DNA of 36,409 nt from Lachnospiraceae bacterium UBA4631 (GTDB lineage: Bacteria > Bacillota > Clostridia > Lachnospirales > Lachnospiraceae). Of the stretch, positions 23,548 to 30,319 are shown in pieces; within the stretch, counting starts at the first letter, position 1, and each line of letters starts with the position of its first letter. The stretch is taken from positions 1 through 36,409 of the forward strand of contig DHMX01000018.1 of the NCBI GenBank assembly GCA_002406015.1, read 5' to 3'. The notes under the pieces were generated by a model that was given only the letters and a program-made list of their open reading frames with translations, made no database searches and had not been told where the DNA came from. Both the position numbers and the translations under genes were made by a program.

Positions 23548-23979
23548 ATGGATATACAAGAGTTGCAAAATAAGATAAGGCAGGCAGAAGTGCAACAGGA
23601 GAAGTTGAATAGAGAGATTCAAGAAACAAGGCACAAATTAGAAATATATAAGCAGGATTGGAAAAAAATAGAACGGGAAAAAGAACGTCAATATAATTTG
23701 CGTAAAAATCGGGCGAGACAAATAGATTTAATTCGAAATCGAGTTTCGGGCAAAATGCTTTCTTCTATTATTGCGTACTATGATTATATGTATGGGGAAG
23801 AAAAGTGGATGGAAATAAGAAAAGAATTTGATGAAATATTGGATACTATAGATCAGAATCTTCGAGCAGCATATGATTACATTGAAGAATTAGAGGCTCA
23901 AATAAAGGAATTGAAAATACAGATAAATGAGTGGAAAGATGAAATAATGCAATTGCAGGAAACACAGGGAGAGGATTAG
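23548..23979 (+). CDS. Coiled-coil protein, LXG-partner-like
   Basis: A 143-aa, almost wholly helical, strongly charged protein. An N-terminal coiled coil (~1-65) is followed by a break at VSGKMLSSIIAYYDYMYGEE and a second coiled coil (~85-140). Its topology is like the small helical partners (DUF5082/DUF5344-type) that bind the N-termini of LXG effectors in Firmicutes type VII loci, though I do not see clear family identity. ATG 23548 suits AAGGGGGAG (23532-23540) better than ATG 23542, which would be 1 nt away. It begins a coupled run of three small genes leading to the 620-aa protein. Confidence 0.62.
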   Translation: MDIQELQNKIRQAEVQQEKLNREIQETRHKLEIYKQDWKKIEREKERQYNLRKNRARQIDLIRNRVSGKMLSSIIAYYDYMYGEEKWMEIRKEFDEILDTIDQNLRAAYDYIEELEAQIKELKIQINEWKDEIMQLQETQGED

Positions 23980-23983
23980 GAGA

Positions 23984-24307
23984 ATGGGTCAACAGGCAAA
24001 TAATAATTTAATCATTTATGATGGAGAATTTGAAGAATATTCTCATATAATTCAATCAGTTGGCGAACAGGCAGAGAGAAAGTTAAATACATTGATTGAA
24101 CAGTTAATCGTGGTAGCAGAAGAAGGAATTGTTGAAGGTAATGTACATGAAAATCTTGTTACATATATTATAGCTCTTTGCAATATACAAAATCAATTAG
24201 GATACTACACAACGGCATTGGGGATGGATGCTGTAAATTATCTTGACGAAATCGAGGTAAGAGATTTTGCATTTTATGAGGGAGGAAGAGTTGATGGATG
24301 GAAATAA
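23984..24307 (+). CDS. Small helical hypothetical protein
   Basis: A 107-aa protein starting 4 nt after the previous stop. It is predicted helical, with a hydrophobic mid-part (LNTLIEQLIVVAEEGIVEG and VTYIIALCNIQNQLG) but no clear membrane span. No domain is recognised. Its place between two helical partner-like proteins, ahead of an effector-like gene, suggests a chaperone or partner role. The end overlaps the next gene by 14 nt. Confidence 0.55.
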   Translation: MGQQANNNLIIYDGEFEEYSHIIQSVGEQAERKLNTLIEQLIVVAEEGIVEGNVHENLVTYIIALCNIQNQLGYYTTALGMDAVNYLDEIEVRDFAFYEGGRVDGWK

Positions 24308-24590
24308 AACAACAGAAATAAATTATGAAGTGATTGATAGGTGTGTTTCGAATATTTCACAAAGCATTAATGATTATTATATGCAAATCGATATGGGTAA
24401 ATTACAAATGATAATGGATAATTCCAGGGGAAATTATTCAGATGAATTAAGATTGGCAGCCAAGGAGACGAAGAATGCATGTCAGATGGTTTTAAATTTG
24501 ATGATAGAATCCAAGGAAATGCTTCAAATGGCTAAAAGAATGTTTTCGGACATGGACTCTGAGACAAGTCGGAATGTAAAGGGAGATTAA
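24294..24590 (+). CDS. WXG100-sized helical protein
   Basis: A 98-aa helical hairpin-type protein with the turn at NSRGNYSDELRLAAK (~43-57), where a WXG motif would fall, and a Met-rich second helix (LMIESKEMLQMAKRMF). It is similar in size to the ESX substrates, but it lacks WXG and the Met variant. ATG 24294 is preferred to upstream in-frame TTG codons because GGAGG (24281-24285) is 8 nt upstream. It ends 3 nt before the large effector-like gene, so the two are tightly coupled, as is usual for LXG partner proteins. Confidence 0.6.
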   Translation: MDGNKTTEINYEVIDRCVSNISQSINDYYMQIDMGKLQMIMDNSRGNYSDELRLAAKETKNACQMVLNLMIESKEMLQMAKRMFSDMDSETSRNVKGD

Positions 24591-24593
24591 TAT

Positions 24594-26456
24594 ATGGAAA
24601 AGAGAGATTTTACAGAAGAGACGGAATATGAAATATTAGAATACTGTAGTATGCACGAGGAGGACGAAGATTGGAGTCCTGCGGATGTATTTGGAACAGT
24701 AGAGGTTGAACGTTATTTTATGAATAGTGAGGATATTAGCTATCATATGAAAAATGTGGAGTTGCATCATGCCATGTATATAGATAGTCAAAGTTACAGC
24801 GAGCAATGGGTTCATAATGTGTTTAATGATGTACGTGCCTGTGATAATAATTATGCACAAAAAGCCCATGAGTATAAAGTAAATGCAATGGACTATTATA
24901 TGGAATCTATACAAGTGCTGTATGAGAGCATTCAAGTAACGGAAACAGAATCATCAACCGATACAGTTGGGCAGTTGACGGGAAGGATTTTTGGTGAATG
25001 CGAGGCATTTAGCAATATGGTTCAAAAGGCTGGAGATGGAGCAATTACACCAACATTTCAACGATTATATGAAAACGGAACAGTTAATTGGGAATTGTTT
25101 GATTCTTGGATGCAAAATGGTGCAAACGGATGGGAAATAGTAGCAATGTCTAAATTAATAGACACCTATTTATTAGATACAGAAGCAAGTTATATCAATA
25201 CCGAGGAGTATTCACAATTTTTAAACCATTGTTATATTCGTGAATATCAGGAATTTTCTTACGATTCCATGAATTTTACATGGAATTCGCAGAAGGAAAT
25301 TAGTGAAGATATGAATAATCTGGATACATATACCATATCTCCTATGGTAAGTTATCTTATGTTATATAGACAACAGCAGGCAGGGGTAACATTAATTAAT
25401 CTTTCGGATGGATTTGATAAGGCTAATACTCCGCAGCAAAATCATAAAATAATATTTGATTGTTTTATTAGTGACAGTCTTTCGGCAATAAATGAAAATT
25501 ATCAGACAATTGAAAAATATGAAGGGGATAGAAATGAAAAATTATTGAGTATAGCAGTGGATTATGGAGAAGGAACTGCAACCATTTCAAAATTTAGCGA
25601 ATATATAGATTTGCGTAAGATAGAGTCGAGTCCTGAGATTAATATGACGTTGTTTAATAAAACTATGTCAAGTGGATGGAACTATATAGAAAAAAAGATA
25701 GAAGAGGCAGGTAAAGAAGACCCCGATGCGGCTGTCTATAATCAGGGGATTGAAATTATGAATAACTTAGCAATAAAAGGAATATTTAAAATTGGCAAGA
25801 ATGTTGTGGGTAATTTAATACCGGAAGATGGAGAGGCGGTTTGGAATCTTTTGTCAAAGTCACATTCTACTAGTGAGACTTTGTTGGCATTATTTAATTT
25901 AAATGCAGTGAAAGAAGATGTAGAAGCAAATAATGAAAAAATTGATAAAAATAACCAAGTGAGGGATTACAAAGAATATGTCATAGCAATGGCTGGAAAT
26001 GCTACATTTTTTGAATGTCAAGGCACGGCTACGGTATCCAACGTTGTAATAAATGATCAAGAATTAGCAATGAGAATAGCATACTACAATAGTGAGCAGA
26101 ATGCTAATTTAACAATAGAAGAATTGAAAGCACAATTTGAAATTAGTAGGAATGAGACAGAAGGGATAGATGATTTGACAGCCTATTCCAGCTTTATTAA
26201 TGATGAGGGGGTAAGTGAAGGAAAGGATGAAAAATATGAAAATTGTGAATCCTGTTGCTGTCAAATATTAATAAATAATGGAATAGACCCTGACGGAGCA
26301 ACACTGGAACAACTCACAGATGCATTTAATAAGGCAATACTAGTAGAGAATTATATGTTGGAAAAAGGATATGGACATTACCAGAAGTGTGGAAATAGAG
26401 AAGAATTAATTGACGAAGCACTTGCGGCGTACGAGGAGGAACAAAATGGAGAATAA
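24594..26456 (+). CDS. Large effector-like protein with repeated C-terminal module
   Basis: A 620-aa protein without a recognised catalytic family. Residues 1-~250 are acidic and helical, with several Trp and Tyr, as in the N-terminal targeting regions of type VII effectors; an exact LXG match is not visible. The middle (~250-480) is also mainly helical. The last ~130 residues (ELAMRIAYYNSEQ ... EEEQNGE) form a module that recurs in the three genes that follow, with conserved TLEELK-x-QF, ISxxETEGIDDL, a CC pair, and NGIDPDxATLE. There is no signal peptide. Three small helical genes precede it, fitting secretion by the local machine. A toxin, adhesin or structural role all remain possible. 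The stop overlaps the next start (ATGGAGAATAA). Confidence 0.6.
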   Translation: MEKRDFTEETEYEILEYCSMHEEDEDWSPADVFGTVEVERYFMNSEDISYHMKNVELHHAMYIDSQSYSEQWVHNVFNDVRACDNNYAQKAHEYKVNAMDYYMESIQVLYESIQVTETESSTDTVGQLTGRIFGECEAFSNMVQKAGDGAITPTFQRLYENGTVNWELFDSWMQNGANGWEIVAMSKLIDTYLLDTEASYINTEEYSQFLNHCYIREYQEFSYDSMNFTWNSQKEISEDMNNLDTYTISPMVSYLMLYRQQQAGVTLINLSDGFDKANTPQQNHKIIFDCFISDSLSAINENYQTIEKYEGDRNEKLLSIAVDYGEGTATISKFSEYIDLRKIESSPEINMTLFNKTMSSGWNYIEKKIEEAGKEDPDAAVYNQGIEIMNNLAIKGIFKIGKNVVGNLIPEDGEAVWNLLSKSHSTSETLLALFNLNAVKEDVEANNEKIDKNNQVRDYKEYVIAMAGNATFFECQGTATVSNVVINDQELAMRIAYYNSEQNANLTIEELKAQFEISRNETEGIDDLTAYSSFINDEGVSEGKDEKYENCESCCCQILINNGIDPDGATLEQLTDAFNKAILVENYMLEKGYGHYQKCGNREELIDEALAAYEEEQNGE

Positions 26457-27075
26457 GAAAAAAACCGTAAAGAAAATAATCATTTTGGTTGTCAGTATTG
26501 CAGTAACTATTCTGGCAGCTCTTATCGTATGTAGAATCCTAATGGTGCGTGCATACCGGGCGCACAAGGATCAGGTAATTCATGAAATAGACTATTCCAG
26601 CTATGTGCGGGCTATGGGAGGAAGCATAGACTGGAATCAGGAACTTGAATCGGACTTTGTGCCGGATGATAGGACGGTAGCTAGGCGACTTGCCTTTTAT
26701 AATTATGAAAATGGATGTACTCTTACTCTGGAAGAACTAAAGTCACAGTTTGCAATCAGCAAAACGGAAACGGAAGGGATAGATGATTTAATAGCGTATT
26801 CCGAATTTATTAATAAAGAGGGTATAAGTGACGGAATGAATGATAAATATTTTAATTGTAGAATTTGTTGTAATGACATATTAATAAATAATGGAATAGA
26901 CCCTGATGAAGCAACGCTGGAAGAACTTACAGAAGCATTTAATAAGGCAATAGAAGTACAAAATTATATGATAGAAAATGGATATGATTCTTATCTATAT
27001 ACTGCAAACGAAGATAAAATGAAAATAATAGAACAGGTCGATGAAATATACGAGGAGGAACAAAATGGAGAATAG
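26446..27075 (+). CDS. Membrane-anchored module protein, copy 1
   Basis: A 209-aa protein with a basic N-terminus (MENKKKTVKK), one TM helix (~11-32), a short linker with an acidic stretch (DFVPDDR), and the same C-terminal module as the 620-aa protein. A signal-anchor topology with the module outside is likely, although basic residues on both sides of the helix leave some doubt. ATG 26446 overlaps the previous stop by 11 nt and has GAGGAGG just upstream, so translation is coupled; the frame extending upstream to 26410 is only the tail of the previous gene. The conserved Cys pair here is in CRICCNDIL. The function of the module is unknown. Confidence 0.72.
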   Translation: MENKKKTVKKIIILVVSIAVTILAALIVCRILMVRAYRAHKDQVIHEIDYSSYVRAMGGSIDWNQELESDFVPDDRTVARRLAFYNYENGCTLTLEELKSQFAISKTETEGIDDLIAYSEFINKEGISDGMNDKYFNCRICCNDILINNGIDPDEATLEELTEAFNKAIEVQNYMIENGYDSYLYTANEDKMKIIEQVDEIYEEEQNGE

Positions 27076-27706
27076 AAAAAAGTCTGTAAAGAAAATAATC
27101 ATTTTGGTTGTCAGTATTGCAGTAACTATTCTGGCAGCTCTTATCGTATGCAGAATCCTGATGGTGCGTGCATATCGGGCACACAAAGACCATGTAATTC
27201 AGGAGATAGAATATTCCGGTTATGTGCAGGCTATGGGAGGAAGTGTAGACTGGAATCAGGAGCTTGAGCCGGTGATTGCCCCGGACTTTGTACCGGATGA
27301 TAGGAGGGTAACCATGCGGCTTGCTTTTTATAATCACGAAAATGGATGTACCCTCACTCTGGAAGAACTAAAGTCACAGTTTGCAATTAGCAAAACGGAG
27401 ACAGAAGGGATAGATGATTTAATAGCGTATTCCAGTTTTATTAACAAAAATGGTATAAGTGAGGGCAAGGATGAAACATTTAATAATTATAAAAGGTGTT
27501 GTAGGCAAATATTAATAGAAAATGGGATAGACCCTGATGAAGCGACACTGGAAGAAATCACAGATGCATTTAATAAGGCGATAGTAATAGATAATTATAT
27601 GGTAGAGAATGGATATGGACATTATGACGAGAATAGTGTAGAGCAGAGATTAGAAATACTACAACAGGTCGATGAAATATACGAGGAGGAACAAAATGGA
27701 GAATAG
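27065..27706 (+). CDS. Membrane-anchored module protein, copy 2
   Basis: A 213-aa paralogue of copy 1. The anchor is nearly identical, the linker is slightly longer (EPVIAPDFVPDDR), and the module carries the Cys pair in KRCCRQIL. It starts inside the end of copy 1 (ATG 27065, overlap 11 nt) with the same GAGGAGGAACAAA ribosome-site block. The divergence between copies is concentrated in the module and its last ~25 residues (HYDENSVEQRLEILQQVDEIY here), whereas the anchor is conserved, which is the pattern of a fixed tether with a variable display part. Confidence 0.72.
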   Translation: MENRKKSVKKIIILVVSIAVTILAALIVCRILMVRAYRAHKDHVIQEIEYSGYVQAMGGSVDWNQELEPVIAPDFVPDDRRVTMRLAFYNHENGCTLTLEELKSQFAISKTETEGIDDLIAYSSFINKNGISEGKDETFNNYKRCCRQILIENGIDPDEATLEEITDAFNKAIVIDNYMVENGYGHYDENSVEQRLEILQQVDEIYEEEQNGE

Positions 27707-28334
27707 GGAAAAGTCTGTAAAGAAAATAATCATTTTGGTTGTCAGTATTGCAGTAACTATTTTGGCAGCTCTTATCGTATGCAGAATCCTGATGGTGTGA
27801 GCATATCGGGCACACAAAGACCATGTAATTCAGGAAATAGAGTATTCCGGATATGTGCGAGCCATGGGTGGTCGGGTAAGACAGGAACCAGAAGAAGAAA
27901 TGCCGGAGTATGATCCGGGCTTTGTGCCGGATGATAGGGAGGTAACTATGCAGCTAGTTTTTTATAATCACAAAAATGAATGTGCCCTCACTCTGGAAGA
28001 ACTAAAGTCACAGTTTGCAATCAGCAAAACGGAAACGGAAGGGATAGATGATTTAATAGCGTATTCCAGTTTTATTAACAAAAATGGTATAAGTGAGGGC
28101 AAGAATGAAACATTTAACAGTTGTGAAAGCTGTTGTTATCAAATATTAATAAATAATGGAATAGACCCTGATGAAGCAACGCTGGAAGAACTTACAGAAG
28201 CATTTAATAAGGCAATAATAGTAGAGAATTATATGTTGGAAAATGGATATGGAAATTATCGCTATTCTTTACAGGGAAAAGAATTAATTGACGAAGCACT
28301 TGCCGCGTACGAGGAGGAACAAAATGGAGAATAA
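27696..28334 (+). pseudogene. Membrane-anchored module protein, copy 3, with nonsense codon
   Basis: The frame starts at ATG 27696 like copies 1 and 2, but codon 35 is TGA (27798-27800) where the other copies have CGT (Arg), just after the TM helix. The same frame then stays open to 28334 and encodes the linker and a full module with well-preserved sequence, so the lesion looks recent. A GTG at 27855 or ATG at 27864 could reinitiate to give a soluble, anchorless module of about 155 aa; I see no strong ribosome site there. The module's second half and end (CESCC, then ELIDEALAAYEEEQ) resemble the 620-aa protein more than copies 1 and 2. Confidence 0.75.
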
Positions 28335-28347
28335 GAAGTCCGTATGA
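28324..28347 (+). pseudogene. Start-codon relic of a fourth anchored copy
   Basis: ATG at 28324 opens MENKKSV and then stops (TGA 28345-28347). It overlaps the end of copy 3 exactly as the intact copies overlap their predecessors, and it matches their first ~21 nt before homology is lost. It looks like the residue of a deleted repeat unit. Confidence 0.65.
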
Positions 28348-28387
28348 ATACCAATGATTATATAAGGGCATACGCGAGGGTGATGAA

Positions 28388-29974
28388 ATGAAACGTGAAA
28401 AACAAATGAGAATATTTATGTGTATTGCAGGAATGTTGATAACAATGTTGTTGGTATGTGTTCCTGTATATGCAGCAAAAATTGATATACGAGAAAATGA
28501 AGAAGAAAAGGGAGTTGTAACCGTTCAGCTTATTTATGAGGATACAGGAGAAGTTATACATTCGGGAAGTGGATTTTTTATTGGTACGAATGAGCAACGT
28601 TATGTGTTAACAAGTAAGAATATAGTTACTTTGACCGCAGATGAAAAGATAGCTCTTGCAGCAGCTCATGGAACAGAGGTTGAACGAGTGCGGACAATAA
28701 TTCAGGTGATTACAGTCAATGGGGTACAGTGGACCGGAACTCAGGTAGGAGGAACTGATAATCAGTCATTTGATTTGCTTACATTATCCGGAAGTGTGGG
28801 AAATGTAACGAATCTACGTTTGGCAGAATCTTATAGCATGGAGAAGGACCAAACAGTGTACACCATGGGTGTGATTTCGAATACAACGATTAGTCATCAG
28901 GAAGGACTTATTAGTGATTGGACAACAGATAGTAATAGTCAAAAAATATTTATTCATAATTTAAATCTCAGTGATAGTGAACTTGGAGGTCCTTTACTGA
29001 ACACAGAAGGCTTGGTGTTAGGTATTAATGTTCGGGATACAGATGGTAGCGTTGTTACATTGCAGATATGTGAGGTTATTGAAGTGTTAAAAACACTTGG
29101 TGTTTCATATAATGAGCAACTACCGATAGATATGACACCATTGACGGAAGCTATATCGTTATATGAGCAATTAAACGAGGAAAAGTATAGTGATGCATCT
29201 TGGATAGCTTGCACAGAACAATACAAAAAAGCACAGGAATTATTAGAAACAGTTCAAAATGATTCGGAAAATAATAGAACTCAGACGGATATAAATCAGG
29301 CAGCAAAGGATTTAACCCTTGCAATTGAGGATTTGGAGCCAATTGGCATGACAACAAGGCAGGTTATTATAATTGCGGGAATTGCATTAATAGTAGTCAT
29401 TGGTATTTGTACTGCAATGATAATAATTGTGACAAGAAAAAACAAAGAATATATTGCTAAATTAAAGGAAGAGAATAACAGAACCATGGCAGCGGAGGAA
29501 GCATTGAAAATTAGCGGACGTGTTACTCCGGGAGAGATTCAGAACAAAACAGGTATGCCTATAAATCGCAGTCTGGCAGAGGTACAACAAGTTGCAGTAC
29601 ATGAGACAACGGTTCTTTCCGGAACTGCGGCAAAGCAGGAAACAAACCATATACTTTATGGAGGGATGGACACACCGGCAATACCACAGTTGATTCGGAA
29701 ACGGACGCAGGAAAAGGTAATGATTGAAAAAGGAAGCTTCCTGATTGGAAAGGCAAAGGAGCAGGTTGATTTCTGGATTTCAAACAATTCCAACGTAAGT
29801 CGTACACATGCCTGCATTAAACGTATGCCGGATGGATACTATATTCAGGATTTAAATGCAACAAATGGTACATATGTTGATGGAGTGAAGGTTGAATGGG
29901 ACCGGGATGTGAGATTAGTTTCCGGATGTATTATTAGAATTGCAGATGAAGAGTTTGAATTTATAATCAGTTGA
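28388..29974 (+). CDS. Dead trypsin-like/FIVAR/TM/FHA protein
   Basis: A 528-aa type I-like membrane protein. In order: signal peptide (~1-30, ending VYAA), an extracytoplasmic trypsin/HtrA-like domain (~42-240; GSGFFIG at 60-66, YVLTSKNIV, GGPLLN), a FIVAR-like helical domain (~251-318; YSDASW ... TQTDINQAAKDL), a TM helix (~325-348), and a cytoplasmic FHA domain (~440-527; NNSNVSRTHACI, NATNGTYVDG). In the protease domain, Asp129 is kept but the His place is Asn78 and the Ser place is Leu199, so it should be inactive. It probably senses or scaffolds outside and binds phosphothreonine inside, linking the secretion machine to Ser/Thr kinase signalling. GAGGGTGA precedes the ATG. Confidence 0.8.
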   Translation: MKREKQMRIFMCIAGMLITMLLVCVPVYAAKIDIRENEEEKGVVTVQLIYEDTGEVIHSGSGFFIGTNEQRYVLTSKNIVTLTADEKIALAAAHGTEVERVRTIIQVITVNGVQWTGTQVGGTDNQSFDLLTLSGSVGNVTNLRLAESYSMEKDQTVYTMGVISNTTISHQEGLISDWTTDSNSQKIFIHNLNLSDSELGGPLLNTEGLVLGINVRDTDGSVVTLQICEVIEVLKTLGVSYNEQLPIDMTPLTEAISLYEQLNEEKYSDASWIACTEQYKKAQELLETVQNDSENNRTQTDINQAAKDLTLAIEDLEPIGMTTRQVIIIAGIALIVVIGICTAMIIIVTRKNKEYIAKLKEENNRTMAAEEALKISGRVTPGEIQNKTGMPINRSLAEVQQVAVHETTVLSGTAAKQETNHILYGGMDTPAIPQLIRKRTQEKVMIEKGSFLIGKAKEQVDFWISNNSNVSRTHACIKRMPDGYYIQDLNATNGTYVDGVKVEWDRDVRLVSGCIIRIADEEFEFIIS

Positions 29975-30044
29975 GTTCATTTCTAAAATGTAAACAAAGG
30001 AAATGTATAAAAAATACAGAGAGATTAATTAGGCAGGGGAAAGT

Positions 30045-30293
30045 ATGAGAAATTCTGTAATTATGATATTTAGCAATGAGAAGACGAATTGCTGTATTGA
30101 TATTGAAGTACCGTTGAATATTACAGCAAATGAACTTATTTATGGACTAAATAAAGGATTGAATTTGGGAATTAATATGGAGGATGTAAGTCAGTGTTAT
30201 TTATGTACCGAGAATCCCATTGCATTATTAAGAGGAGATGAACTCCTGGAAGTATATGGTCTGAGAAATGGAACAGTTATTCACTTTCGGTAA
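30045..30293 (+). CDS. YukD/EsaB-like ubiquitin-fold protein
   Basis: An 82-aa protein with the beta-grasp pattern of YukD/EsaB: an N-terminal strand SVIMIFSN, a second strand, a helix (TANELIYGLNKGLNLG) and a C-terminal LRNGTVIHF. YukD/EsaB is a small cytoplasmic component of Firmicutes type VII systems, normally encoded next to the EssC ATPase, as here. Its stop codon overlaps an ATG (TAATG, 30291-30295) in the essC frame. GGGGAAAG lies upstream of its start. Confidence 0.82.
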   Translation: MRNSVIMIFSNEKTNCCIDIEVPLNITANELIYGLNKGLNLGINMEDVSQCYLCTENPIALLRGDELLEVYGLRNGTVIHFR

Positions 30294-30319
30294 TGGGAAT
30301 AAGGGGGAATAAACAAAAG

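Larger units (their letters stand above)
26050..28345 (+). repeat. Tandem direct-repeat array of the module genes
   Basis: A partial unit (~26050-26445, the tail of the 620-aa gene) is followed by full units starting at 26446, 27065 and 27696 (619 and 631 bp apart) and a stub at 28324 (628 bp later). Unit boundaries share the GAGGAGGAACAAAATGGAGAATA sequence block in 20-bp-or-shorter identical pieces. The membrane-anchor segments are nearly identical at nucleotide level. Confidence 0.85.

Noticed and set aside
22484..28334. YxxxD/E export signals at the C-termini of the small proteins and module proteins
   Set aside because: The ends were scanned. Near matches such as YEEEQ have the wrong residue at +4, so no signal is claimed.
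26446..28334. Reading the three anchored copies as ordinary immunity proteins
   Set aside because: They are homologous to the effector-like C-terminus itself and not a separate family, so calling them immunity genes would go beyond the sequence.
28388..29974. Active serine protease of the type VII locus (mycosin counterpart)
   Set aside because: The His and Ser positions are Asn and Leu, and the fold is trypsin-like, whereas mycosins are subtilisin-like.
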